Shown here: positions 1 to 12,385 of the stretch, piece after piece
Layout: every line of letters begins with the position of its first letter
Numbering within the stretch: the first letter of the stretch is position 1
Assembly (NCBI RefSeq): GCF_900104645.1
Contig: NZ_FNWE01000002.1
Coordinates: forward strand, 1-64,000
Origin: Alterileibacterium massiliense
GTDB lineage: Bacteria > Bacillota > Clostridia > Peptostreptococcales > Anaerovoracaceae
Length of the DNA: 64,000 nt
Direction: 5' to 3'
The notes under the pieces: model-generated
Told to the model about the DNA's origin: nothing
The model's input: only the letters and a program-made list of their open reading frames with translations
The model's database searches: none
Position numbers and translations under genes: made by a program

Positions 1-9
1 ATAAAAAAA

Positions 10-124
10 CCGGCGACGACCTACTTTCCCGGGCGGCTGCCCACCAAGTATCCTCAGCGCAAAGGAGCTTAACTTCTGTGTTCGGGATGGGAACAGGTGT
101 ATCCTCCTCGCTATTGTCACCGGA
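10..124 (-). rRNA. rrf: 5S ribosomal RNA
   Basis: Read on the minus strand this is a complete 5S rRNA: the 5' and 3' ends pair (CCGGTGAC with GTCGCCGG), and the conserved CCGAAC and GGTGGGCAGCC-type segments are present. It is the last gene of a 16S-tRNA-23S-5S operon. A run of seven Ts on the minus strand follows at once (positions 3-9), so the 3' end probably doubles as the terminator. Ends are estimated to within a few bases. Confidence 0.95.
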
Positions 125-181
125 TATTGAGGTTTGTACCCTCAAAATTGAATAACACTAAAGTGTTCTCCTAAACCATTT

Positions 182-3064
<2,883 letters not shown>

Positions 3065-3283
3065 TTGCCTGATTTGCGTTAATCAGGTCTTTCTCTTCAC
3101 TATTGTTTCTCGTGTGAATCTCTTTCTGGTTTTCTCTCAACAAATTCTTCTTCGAAATTTACCCTTACTCTGATTTCTCAAGGAAATCAGGCTTCTCTCG
3201 ATTTCGTTGTCTATTTGTCTTTTCTACACTTCTGTGTTATTCAATTTTCAAGGTGCTAACCGTTATTTTATAAAAAAATAACA

Positions 3284-3359
3284 TGGTGGAGAATAAGGGG
3301 CTCGAACCCTTGACCCCCTGCGTGCAAGGCAGGTGCTCTCCCAGCTGAGCTAATTCCCC
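3284..3359 (-). tRNA. tRNA-Ala (anticodon TGC)
   Basis: A 76-nt cloverleaf lies in the 16S-23S spacer on the minus strand. The acceptor stem GGGGAAT pairs with ATTCTCC with one G-T wobble, the anticodon loop holds TGC, the T arm has GGTTCGAGCC, and the 3' CCA is encoded. tRNA-Ala(UGC) is a common spacer tRNA in Firmicutes rRNA operons; no tRNA-Ile accompanies it here. Confidence 0.97.
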
Positions 3360-3390
3360 AAATAAAACTAACATAGTATAGAGACCTTAG

Positions 3391-4918
<1,528 letters not shown>

Positions 4919-5160
4919 TGTATTTGCTCTGACCTTCTTCGTCAGTTCAAATCTATCCTCTCAGAACGACTTTTGACTTGCGTTCTCTCGAATTACTCTC
5001 GAATTGTACGTGAACCTGTTTGTTCTTTGTACTTCATCAATTCATTTCGAAGATTTTATCTTCTTTTTATTGACTAGGTTCTATACTATGTTGTTTTCAA
5101 GGTTCTCTGCCACTTTTTTAGGGGCTACCTTGTACCCCCTGCCTTAGTGACAGCTTATAC

Positions 5161-5189
5161 AGTATAGCCCCTTTTCTTTTACTTGTCAA
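5161..5189 (-). promoter_or_regulatory. Promoter of the rRNA operon
   Basis: On the minus strand a perfect -35 box TTGACA (5184-5189) is followed after exactly 17 nt by TATACT (5161-5166). Transcription would start near 5153 and read a leader of about 235 nt (4919-5153) into 16S. The leader holds the Firmicutes-type AACCTTGAAAAC stretch and no gene. The promoter lies just beyond the stop codon of the DUF308 gene, so the rRNA operon has its own strong start. Confidence 0.85.
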
Positions 5190-5252
5190 TCTCTTTTTTT
5201 GCTTTTTTATGCTTTTTTTGTATTTTTTTCTTTTTTTATGTTTTCCTATTAT

Positions 5253-5987
5253 TTATCTCGGTTTTTTGCTATATTTTTTACTCTTCCTTCTTGATTCACC
5301 TATCTTGTTATGCAAAGTTTCTTCTTTTATAAGCTCTTCTGTATATTTTGATATTCTCTCCCTTGCTTCTTTGGAGTCTTTCATTGCCTCTTTTGCTCTC
5401 TCCATGGCTTCCTTCTCGTCCATCTTAGCATCCTCAAGTTTTTCTTTCGTGCTACTAAGGAGCTCAGACTTTTTATATTCAATTTGAAGTGAAAGCTTGA
5501 AGCAGTCAAGCCCGATAAGCATTATAGATATTCCTACTAAAATTAGAAGTCTTATATCAAAAATAATTTCATTAAAGAAAGTGTATAATCCAACCAAGGT
5601 CGTTATTATGCCAAGAATCTGAGAAATGTTTTCTATGGTAGAATTAATTCTGTAGTTCATCTTATTGATAGATATGGACTTCAGTCCCTCTAAAGTTGTC
5701 CAAAGTGCGAAAACCGGAAGTACCCCAGTAGCATCAACAATCTGCCCCGATAAAAATACAATTCCTATAATTGTTGATAGCGTAGCTTCAATTCTCACAA
5801 AATTTCTTACCCTGTCATCAGCATTTATCTTGCAAAATAGGCTGACAAACAATTTTGCTATTCCCATTATAATTGCAATTATTCCAATAATAGCAGCCAG
5901 TGATATAAATGGCATATTGGCATTCGCAATGCAGAATGCTCCTGCTCCTGTCATAAGCAAGCTAGAAATCAGCATGAATATTCTCAT
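5253..5987 (-). CDS. DUF308/HdeD-like membrane protein
   Basis: The 244-aa product has about six hydrophobic segments in its first 170 residues, arranged as GxxLxxxG-type repeats typical of the DUF308/HdeD family, whose members are small multispanning membrane proteins of uncertain role (acid resistance for E. coli HdeD). Residues about 175-235 form a highly charged Lys/Glu helix that looks like a cytoplasmic coiled coil and is an addition to the usual family length. The start is supported by AGGAGG about 10 nt upstream. The gene stands alone between the iorBA terminator and the rRNA promoter. The family assignment is by pattern only. Confidence 0.7.
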   Translation of the reverse strand: MRIFMLISSLLMTGAGAFCIANANMPFISLAAIIGIIAIIMGIAKLFVSLFCKINADDRVRNFVRIEATLSTIIGIVFLSGQIVDATGVLPVFALWTTLEGLKSISINKMNYRINSTIENISQILGIITTLVGLYTFFNEIIFDIRLLILVGISIMLIGLDCFKLSLQIEYKKSELLSSTKEKLEDAKMDEKEAMERAKEAMKDSKEARERISKYTEELIKEETLHNKIGESRRKSKKYSKKPR

Positions 5988-6201
5988 TTAAGTCGCACCT
6001 CCTAAATTTCTCTGATATGATAACATTTTTTTAATCTTCTTTCAATTTTTATCTTCTTTAAATTAATATCAGCTTGTCTAATGATATGTGAATATGCAAA
6101 CTTCATATATCTTCATATATAATGTGTCTAATGTGTGCAGTTTTTCATCTTTTAAAATTAATTTCCTTTTTAATGTCAGATTTAAACTAAAAATTTAAAT
6201 A

Positions 6202-6234
6202 AAAACGCCCTCGCATAAAGCGAAGGCGTTTCTT
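6202..6234 (-). terminator. Rho-independent terminator after iorB
   Basis: An inverted repeat (ACGCCcTCGC against GCGAaGGCGT, five-base loop ATAAA) has a T-rich tract on both sides. It sits about 40 bp past the iorB stop codon and can end the iorAB transcript. Confidence 0.8.
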
Positions 6235-6274
6235 TCTTAAATATTTCATTTTAGATGGTTATAATATTGTAAAA

Positions 6275-6853
6275 TTATACTAATTCATAACCCTTTTTAA
6301 ATGCTTCGATGTTTAGCTCTTTGAACTTTGGCTTTACATTAGCTGCGATATATTTATCCCAGTCAACATCGTCAAGTCCACCGATTGCCTTAACTAGAGC
6401 ACCAAGAAGAACGATGTTCATTGCCTTTGGATTTCCAAGTTCTCCAGCAATCTCTCCAGCCTTTAGAGTTGTAACTTCTGCCTTACTCTTTAGAAGTTCA
6501 ATTATGTCAGCTGGATATTCTGCTGCACCTAGATTTACAGGAGCAGGCTGGATAGCAAAATCATTTATTACCATCTTTCCGCCAATCTTGAGATATTCTA
6601 ACCATCTCAATGCTTCCATTCTCTCAAATGCAACGATTACATCGGCTGAACCCTTACCAACGATTGGTGATTCAACTTCTTTACCGTAGCGAACCTGTGT
6701 TGATACATTTCCTCCACGCTGTGACATTCCGTGAATCTCACTCATTTTTACATCATATCCTGCTTCCATAAGACCGCTTGTTAAAATCTTACTTGCAAGG
6801 ATTGTACCCTGTCCACCTACTCCTACGAGTAGAATATTTTTTACATCACTCAT
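6275..6853 (-). CDS. iorB: Indolepyruvate:ferredoxin oxidoreductase, beta subunit
   Basis: This 192-aa protein is the small subunit of the enzyme that oxidatively decarboxylates aryl pyruvates (from Trp, Phe, Tyr transamination) to aryl-acyl-CoA with reduction of ferredoxin. The N-terminal GVGGQGTILASK motif and the HGMSQRGG motif near residue 45 mark the pyruvate ferredoxin oxidoreductase gamma domain. An upstream in-frame ATG at 6889 exists, but the start at 6853 is better: AGGAGGTG lies 8 nt before it, the family begins at this residue, and the ATG overlaps the iorA stop as TAATG, indicating translational coupling. It forms a two-gene operon with iorA. Confidence 0.93.
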   Translation of the reverse strand: MSDVKNILLVGVGGQGTILASKILTSGLMEAGYDVKMSEIHGMSQRGGNVSTQVRYGKEVESPIVGKGSADVIVAFERMEALRWLEYLKIGGKMVINDFAIQPAPVNLGAAEYPADIIELLKSKAEVTTLKAGEIAGELGNPKAMNIVLLGALVKAIGGLDDVDWDKYIAANVKPKFKELNIEAFKKGYELV

Positions 6854-8643
6854 TATCTTGGCACCTCCTGAATAGCTCCAAATGGACATACCTGTTTACA
6901 TACTGTACATCCTACACAGTTGTTCTTATCGATAACAACGCTGTCCTTAGTAGAGATTAGAGCTGGGCAACCTGTCTTAACGCACATCTTACAGTTTCTG
7001 CACTTCTCCTGATCAATCTCGCACTGTCTTGTCATCAATCCTGAAGATGTAAACTCATCAATATCCTGCTGGCTGAATTTCTTTAGCGCACATGGCCATC
7101 TTGTTATAACAACTGTAGGCTCATCCTTAGCGATTGCTGCCTTAACTGCTTCCTTAGTCTCCTCAAGCTTGTTAGGGTTTACAATCCAGATATTCTCTTC
7201 CTTGATTCCTATTGCCTTACATACTGCAGGAATGTCAATCTCTGCTGCTTCATCTCCCATGAGGGTAAATCCTGTTCCTGGGTTCTGTTGATGTCCTGTC
7301 ATTCCTGTAATTCTGTTGTCAAGAATGATTGCAGTATTGCTTCCCTTATTATAAGCCAAATCTTCAAGTGAGTTAATTCCTGTATGGAAGAATGTTGAGT
7401 CACCAATTACAGATACAACCTTAAGGTCCTTATCGCCAAACTCTCTAAGAGCGATAGATGCACCGTGACCTGTAGAAATACTTCCACCCATGCAGAAGCA
7501 AGTGTGAAGAGCATTAAGAGGTGCTGCTGAACCAAGTGTGTAGCAACCGATGTCTCCTGTAATCATAATGTTCTTAATCTTAGAAAGAACATAGAATAGA
7601 CCTCTGTGTGGGCAACCAGCACAAAGTACAGGAGGTCTAACAACAGCCTTAACATCAGATGAATAATTTTCTGGCTTTTCTCCGAGAAGAGAAGCTCTTA
7701 CGATGTCTGTATTTAGCTCGTAATATCTAGGAATTAAATCCTTACCAATGCACTCAATACCATTCTGCTTCATGTATTCTTCGAGGTATGGATCCATTTC
7801 TTCTACTACATATACCTTGTCAACCTTAGAACAGAAGTCCTTAACAAGCTTCGTAGGGAATGGGAATGTCATACCAAGCTTTAGATATGAAGCCTTATCT
7901 CCGAATGTCTCCTTAACATACTGATATGAAATACCTGATGTTACAACACCAATCTTTGTATCATTCCACTCAGGCTGGTTGATTTCGATAGTATTTGCAT
8001 ACTCTTCCATTGCCTCAACTCTATCCTGAAGTTTAGCTCTTAGAACTGTAGCATTTGCAGGTGTAGCAACATATTTCTTGATATTAGGTTCAAATGGGAT
8101 TGTTTCCTTAACAACTCTCTCACCTAATTCTACGATACCCTTTGAGTGGCATACTCTTGTTGTAACATGGAAGAGTACAGGTGTATCGAATTTTTCTGAA
8201 AGATCAAAAGCAATCTTCATATAATCCTTAGCTTCTTGGCTTGAAGATGGCTCTATCATAAGTAATCTTGCAGACTTGGCTGTGTTTCTGTTGTCCTGCT
8301 CATTCTGTGAGCTGTGTAGACCTGGGTCGTCTGCAACAACAATTACGAGTCCGCCTGTTACTCCAGTATATGCAACTGTAAATACAGGGTCAGCAGCTAC
8401 ATTAAGACCTACATGCTTCATTGCCGACATAGCTCTTACGCCTGCAACAGATGCTCCGATAGCAGCCTCTACAGCTACTTTCTCATTAGGAGCCCACTCT
8501 GAATAAACGCCCTCATCTTTATACTGAGGCATATTCTCGAGAATTTCGGTACTCGGTGTTCCCGGATATGCTGAAGCAAACCTAACTCCGGCCTCATAAG
8601 CACCGCGAGCAATTGCTTCATTGCCCGACATAATTACTTTCAT
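6853..8643 (-). CDS. iorA: Indolepyruvate:ferredoxin oxidoreductase, alpha subunit
   Basis: The 596-aa large subunit has the expected order: a pyruvate-flavodoxin-type domain (residues 1 to about 180, starting MSGNEAIARGAYEAG), a thiamine diphosphate domain with GDIGCYTLG and a GDSTFFHTG metal-binding segment (about 340-500), and two C-terminal [4Fe-4S] motifs, CRNCKMC with a following CP and CVGCTVCKQVCP. This is the full length of the family. AAGGAGG precedes the ATG, and a near-consensus promoter lies 55 bp upstream. Together with iorB it feeds electrons from aromatic amino acid fermentation into ferredoxin, fitting an anaerobic amino-acid-using lifestyle. Confidence 0.96.
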   Translation of the reverse strand: MKVIMSGNEAIARGAYEAGVRFASAYPGTPSTEILENMPQYKDEGVYSEWAPNEKVAVEAAIGASVAGVRAMSAMKHVGLNVAADPVFTVAYTGVTGGLVIVVADDPGLHSSQNEQDNRNTAKSARLLMIEPSSSQEAKDYMKIAFDLSEKFDTPVLFHVTTRVCHSKGIVELGERVVKETIPFEPNIKKYVATPANATVLRAKLQDRVEAMEEYANTIEINQPEWNDTKIGVVTSGISYQYVKETFGDKASYLKLGMTFPFPTKLVKDFCSKVDKVYVVEEMDPYLEEYMKQNGIECIGKDLIPRYYELNTDIVRASLLGEKPENYSSDVKAVVRPPVLCAGCPHRGLFYVLSKIKNIMITGDIGCYTLGSAAPLNALHTCFCMGGSISTGHGASIALREFGDKDLKVVSVIGDSTFFHTGINSLEDLAYNKGSNTAIILDNRITGMTGHQQNPGTGFTLMGDEAAEIDIPAVCKAIGIKEENIWIVNPNKLEETKEAVKAAIAKDEPTVVITRWPCALKKFSQQDIDEFTSSGLMTRQCEIDQEKCRNCKMCVKTGCPALISTKDSVVIDKNNCVGCTVCKQVCPFGAIQEVPR

Positions 8644-8695
8644 CTATTTACCTCCTTAAAATCAAGTAATACAACTTGTGTTTTTAACTCCGAAT

Positions 8696-8724
8696 ATTAT
8701 ACATCTCGTCAAGCTATTAGTCAA
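8696..8724 (-). promoter_or_regulatory. Promoter of iorAB
   Basis: On the minus strand TTGACT (8719-8724), a 17-nt spacer and TATAAT (8696-8701) form a strong promoter. Transcription would start near 8689. The leader to the iorA ATG contains a small inverted repeat CAAGT-N6-ACTTG around 8672-8687 that might be an operator. Confidence 0.8.
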
Positions 8725-8857
8725 CAAAGATTATTTGCTTAGTTAGTTGCCTCTAACATAGTAATGCGAACGCTTACAATATCCCTGCCCTTATATTTTT
8801 ATTAATTTTAATTTGATGATTTTCACAAAAATATTTCTGTCTTTTTTGTTTTTTCTA

Positions 8858-8886
8858 TTGACAATCAACAAATTTTGTTGTTTAAT
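8858..8886 (+). promoter_or_regulatory. Promoter of the riboswitch-lysine transporter unit
   Basis: A perfect TTGACA (8858-8863), a 17-nt spacer and TTTAAT (8881-8886) precede the lysine riboswitch. The spacer is almost entirely a 15-nt near-palindrome, CAACAAATTTTGTTG, which could be a regulator site or just AT-rich DNA. The predicted start near 8893 leaves about 20 nt before the aptamer. Confidence 0.75.
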
Positions 8887-8911
8887 ATTGAACAACCATT
8901 TGAATAACAAC

Positions 8912-9082
8912 TGACACGATAGAGGTTGCGGTATTCATCAGTAACAATTGTATATTCTCGGGAAGGAAGCAATTGCGAAAGGGAAAACCGCCGAAGATTA
9001 GATATTTCCCGATATTTATTCTGGGGCGTAGTAATAAGATGCTGCGTACTGTCACATTTATGTGGAGCGCTATCAATGGTCA
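8912..9082 (+). ncRNA. Lysine riboswitch (L box) aptamer
   Basis: The conserved lysine-aptamer blocks occur in order: GATAGAGGTTGCG, a CATCAGTA turn, GGGAAAACCGCCGAAG, TCTGGGGCGTAG, ACTGTCAC and TGTGGAGCGCTATC. The closing helix P1 pairs TGAC-ac-GATAG at the 5' end with CTATC-aatg-GTCA at the 3' end. No protein frame in this stretch looks real. The element lies between a promoter and a transporter gene, and is followed by an expression platform with terminator and antiterminator. Confidence 0.93.
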
Positions 9083-9106
9083 TGAATTTAGTAAATTCTT
9101 TAAATG

Positions 9107-9146
9107 CCATGGATAGGTTTCAGACGATATTCATGGTTTTTTATTT
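9107..9146 (+). terminator. Riboswitch-controlled intrinsic terminator
   Basis: CCATGGATA (9107-9115) pairs with TATTCATGG (9128-9136), giving a 9-bp stem followed by TTTTTTATTT. The 3' arm can instead pair with CATGAAT at 9081-9087, which overlaps the 3' strand of aptamer helix P1. Lysine binding should hold P1 closed, release the terminator and stop transcription before the transporter gene. Confidence 0.85.
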
Positions 9147-9179
9147 ACTATTTTTTATTTTGAATGGAGGTTTATCATT

Positions 9180-10820
9180 ATGAATCGTTCATTAAGAAGC
9201 AGGATATTATATATAATGTGTCTTGCAAGTTTTCTAATTATTTCCGCTACTTCCCTATCCTTGGCTGCAACCGAGCCGGCTCTTTACGCAACTGCTTGGT
9301 CTATCTTGCCACCAATTGTAGCTATTACTTTGGCTCTCATAACTAAGGAAGTATATAGCTCTCTTTTCCTAGGAATCCTTACAGGTGCTTGCTTATATGC
9401 AGGTCCGAATTTTTCCGGAATTGTTAAGAGGGTGGTAAATGACGGAATCGTTGCCTCATTATCCGACCCATATAATGTAGGAATTTTAATCTTCTTAGTC
9501 GTCCTTGGAATGTTAGTTTCGATGATGAACAAATCGGGTGGGTCCATGGCTTTCGGTCGCTGGGCTTCATCAAAGATTAGATCTAGAAAGGGTGCTGAGC
9601 TTAGCACAGTAGGTCTTGGTCTATTGATTTTTGTAGATGATTATTTCAACTGTCTTACAGTCGGAAGCGTAATGAAGCCTTTGACAGATACGCATAAGGT
9701 TTCAAGAGCAAAGCTCGCATATTTAATCGATGCCACAGCTGCACCAATTTGCATACTTGCCCCAATTTCATCTTGGGCGGCGGCTGTAAGCGGTTTTGTA
9801 AAAGGTCAAAATGGTTTGACTTTGTTTATAAAAGCAATTCCATATAATTTCTATGCCTTGCTAACAATCGTCATGATGATCGCTATTACATTGATGAACT
9901 TCGATTATGGAAAAATGGCAAAGTATGAAAGAAATGCTATTGAGAAGAATGACCTATTTACAGTTAAAGATATAAATTCAGAAAATGCTGATTCACAAAA
10001 AGACGAAGTAAATCCTGACGGAAAGGTCATAGACCTTATCTTCCCTGTAATCGTGCTAGTAATTTCATGTGTCATAGGAATGATATACACTGGTGGATTT
10101 TTCAAGGGGACTTCATTTGCAGCAGCATTTGCAGGCTGTGATGCGGCAGCAAGCTTGTCCATGGGTTCTCTTGTAGCCTTGATTATTTCAATAATCTACT
10201 ATGCTATCAGGAGAGTACTGACCTTCGAATCATTAATGAAGTGTGTTCCTGATGGTTTTCAATCAATGGTAGCCCCTATACTTGTTCTAACCTTTGCATG
10301 GTCGTTAAAGGCAATGACAGATCAGCTTGGACTTGCAGAATATGTAGCCAACCTCGTTGATAACCTAGGTGATGGCTTTGTATCATTCTTCCCAGCAATT
10401 ATATTCTTAATTGCCTGCGGACTTGGAATAGCTTCTGGAACATCATGGGGAACATTTGGAATATTAATTCCTATAGCTCTCGCAATTACATCAAACAGAC
10501 CTGACCTTATGATAATTGTGATTTCTGCTTGTATGGCAGGAGGCGTTGCAGGAGACCACTGTTCACCAATTTCTGATACAACAATCATGTCATCTGCAGG
10601 TGCGGGTTGCAACCATGTGAGCCATGTTGAGTCGCAGTTCCCTTATGCTCTAACTGTTATGGGCGTATCATTTGTAACATATGTGATTGCAGGCTTTACA
10701 AGAAATGCTTGGATTTCACTTCCTGTAGGAATTATTGCAATGCTACTTGTGCTATTCTTTATTAAAAAATCAAGGCTGTTTGGAGCTGTTTGCCTAGACG
10801 AGCTTTCGGAAGAAAAATGA
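9180..10820 (+). CDS. NhaC-family transporter, probable lysine transporter
   Basis: A 546-aa integral membrane protein with at least ten hydrophobic spans belongs to the NhaC Na+/H+ antiporter superfamily. It begins with a signal-like segment ending SLSLAA and carries the family's VDDYFNCLTVGSVMKP motif near residue 155 and a GDHCSPISDTT motif near residue 460. GGAGG lies 9 nt before the ATG. The gene sits directly behind a lysine riboswitch. NhaC-type proteins under L-box control have been proposed as lysine transporters (called LysW in comparative genomics), so import of lysine coupled to Na+ or H+ is the best reading; plain sodium/proton exchange is the alternative. The gene is monocistronic, with a strong hairpin 105 bp downstream. 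Confidence 0.88.
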   Translation: MNRSLRSRILYIMCLASFLIISATSLSLAATEPALYATAWSILPPIVAITLALITKEVYSSLFLGILTGACLYAGPNFSGIVKRVVNDGIVASLSDPYNVGILIFLVVLGMLVSMMNKSGGSMAFGRWASSKIRSRKGAELSTVGLGLLIFVDDYFNCLTVGSVMKPLTDTHKVSRAKLAYLIDATAAPICILAPISSWAAAVSGFVKGQNGLTLFIKAIPYNFYALLTIVMMIAITLMNFDYGKMAKYERNAIEKNDLFTVKDINSENADSQKDEVNPDGKVIDLIFPVIVLVISCVIGMIYTGGFFKGTSFAAAFAGCDAAASLSMGSLVALIISIIYYAIRRVLTFESLMKCVPDGFQSMVAPILVLTFAWSLKAMTDQLGLAEYVANLVDNLGDGFVSFFPAIIFLIACGLGIASGTSWGTFGILIPIALAITSNRPDLMIIVISACMAGGVAGDHCSPISDTTIMSSAGAGCNHVSHVESQFPYALTVMGVSFVTYVIAGFTRNAWISLPVGIIAMLLVLFFIKKSRLFGAVCLDELSEEK

Positions 10821-10924
10821 TTGATCTTACAAAGAGTATTAGAAGATTCCTCGGAGAAAATTGATTTACTTCGCAAAGAATATTGATTCATTTTGCAAAT
10901 AAAATTAATTGGCATAAAAAGATT

Positions 10925-10954
10925 AAAACCCTTTTCACAGATGAAAAGGGTTTT
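10925..10954. terminator. Bidirectional terminator between converging genes
   Basis: AAAACCCTTTTC and GAAAAGGGTTTT form a 12-bp stem with a short loop, with A and T tracts on both flanks. It ends the transporter transcript from the left and the glnS-ftsW-pbp transcript from the right. Confidence 0.88.
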
Positions 10955-11047
10955 ATTTATGAAATAATTTAATAGTAGTTCAACTTTTTAAATCTGATTT
11001 CATTTGCCTAAATCTAATTGTAATTGTTTTAATGCAACTAGATTTTT

Positions 11048-12385
11048 CTAGTTATTTGAAACCAAGGCTTGCAATGTATCATTCGCAACCTCTCCTGCTG
11101 TAATATATCCGGTTCCTCCACCCTTTACCCATGTGACAAAGGCATATGGGTGTGCCTCATCTCCAAGAAATCCTACGAACCATGAATCCGATTTTTTTCC
11201 TCCTGTTTCAGCTGTTCCGGATTTCGCATAGATGTCTAGCCCTGAAAATCTCGAACTTCCATAATTATCTTCTACAGTGCTTTTCATCATCGACTTTATC
11301 TTATTTGCAATATCAGGAGAAATATATTCTCCGATGATTTTTCCACCCTTTTTCTTTTTAAAGAAATTCGTTTTGTCAATCATAGTAGGTTTTACAGCCT
11401 TGCCATCATTTGCAATAGCTCCCATAAATACCATCATTGAGCAAGGGTTGATGAGGTCCTTATGCTGTCCTATTCCCGCCCAGCTTAGCTCTATATCGTC
11501 ATTATTAGGAAAATCGAAGCTTCCTTTTTCAGCCTGAATACCATCGACATCAATGCTATCCATTAGTCCTGCGTCTTTTGCTGCTGCTTTTAAATTTTTA
11601 GAACCAACCGTCCTTGAAATTTCGCCATAGGCTCCATTGCAGGATTTGACAAGTGCTTCTTCAAAATCAACATTACCATGATTTCCTGTGCACCTGATAT
11701 TTACACCATGAAAATTATTAATTCCATCACATTTAAATGAAAAAGCGTCCGTATCCATATTCCTAATAGCTGCAACTGATGTAACAAGCTTAAATGTCGA
11801 GCCGGGGGTGAGCTTACCAAGCATAAATGTGTTAAAGAAAACAGGTGAATCTGGATTTTGGGGAATATCTCCAAGTGGATCAATCGCAGGGGAGTTGACA
11901 AGTGTCATAATTTCACCAGTTTTATAATTAAATACACCTATAAATCCCTCTCTGCCATTGAGCGAGTTATATGCGACCTTAGATGCCCCCGCATCAATAC
12001 TGAGTTTTAATTTTTTACCGCCCTGTGATTTATCATATGTTCCATTTAGTAAGTCATATCCTATCAGCTCGCTTTTCCACATATTAATTGCACCCGTGGA
12101 AATATTACCCTTCGTATCACCTACTGCAAAAATTGTTCCGGCTCTAACATCCGAATCTTCGTTATATTTTACTCCATCCTTTGAGCAGGAAAGAAGAATA
12201 TTATCATGTCTATCAGATATTTCGCCTCTATTGATTTCACCCGCCGTATATATCTGAGTATTTCCATAAAATCCAGCCCAGTCACCGCCTTCACTAACAT
12301 ATTTAAATGTAAAAAATACCATTCCTAAGAAAAGTATTCCTGCTATAAGAAGGCAAATCCTTGCTCTTCGCTCAAGCTTAAGCAT
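11048..12385 (-). CDS. Penicillin-binding protein transpeptidase (PbpA-like)
   Basis: This class B-type PBP has one N-terminal membrane span (residues about 11-30), a short dimerisation region and a transpeptidase domain. The three active-site motifs are visible: STFK (SxxK), SCN (SxN) and KSGT (KTG box). At 445 aa it is short for a class B PBP and resembles the PbpA type that pairs with a FtsW/RodA glycosyltransferase. An upstream ATG at 12421 is in frame, but the start at 12385 has AGGAGGTG 7 nt before it and overlaps the ftsW stop by 8 nt. The domain order and the neighbour imply a matched pair making peptidoglycan at the membrane surface. Confidence 0.9.
   Translation of the reverse strand: MLKLERRARICLLIAGILFLGMVFFTFKYVSEGGDWAGFYGNTQIYTAGEINRGEISDRHDNILLSCSKDGVKYNEDSDVRAGTIFAVGDTKGNISTGAINMWKSELIGYDLLNGTYDKSQGGKKLKLSIDAGASKVAYNSLNGREGFIGVFNYKTGEIMTLVNSPAIDPLGDIPQNPDSPVFFNTFMLGKLTPGSTFKLVTSVAAIRNMDTDAFSFKCDGINNFHGVNIRCTGNHGNVDFEEALVKSCNGAYGEISRTVGSKNLKAAAKDAGLMDSIDVDGIQAEKGSFDFPNNDDIELSWAGIGQHKDLINPCSMMVFMGAIANDGKAVKPTMIDKTNFFKKKKGGKIIGEYISPDIANKIKSMMKSTVEDNYGSSRFSGLDIYAKSGTAETGGKKSDSWFVGFLGDEAHPYAFVTWVKGGGTGYITAGEVANDTLQALVSNN

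Noticed and set aside
8865-9346. Several frames of 60-85 codons on both strands
   Set aside because: They overlap the lysine riboswitch and its terminator, or the start of the transporter gene, which explain the sequence.
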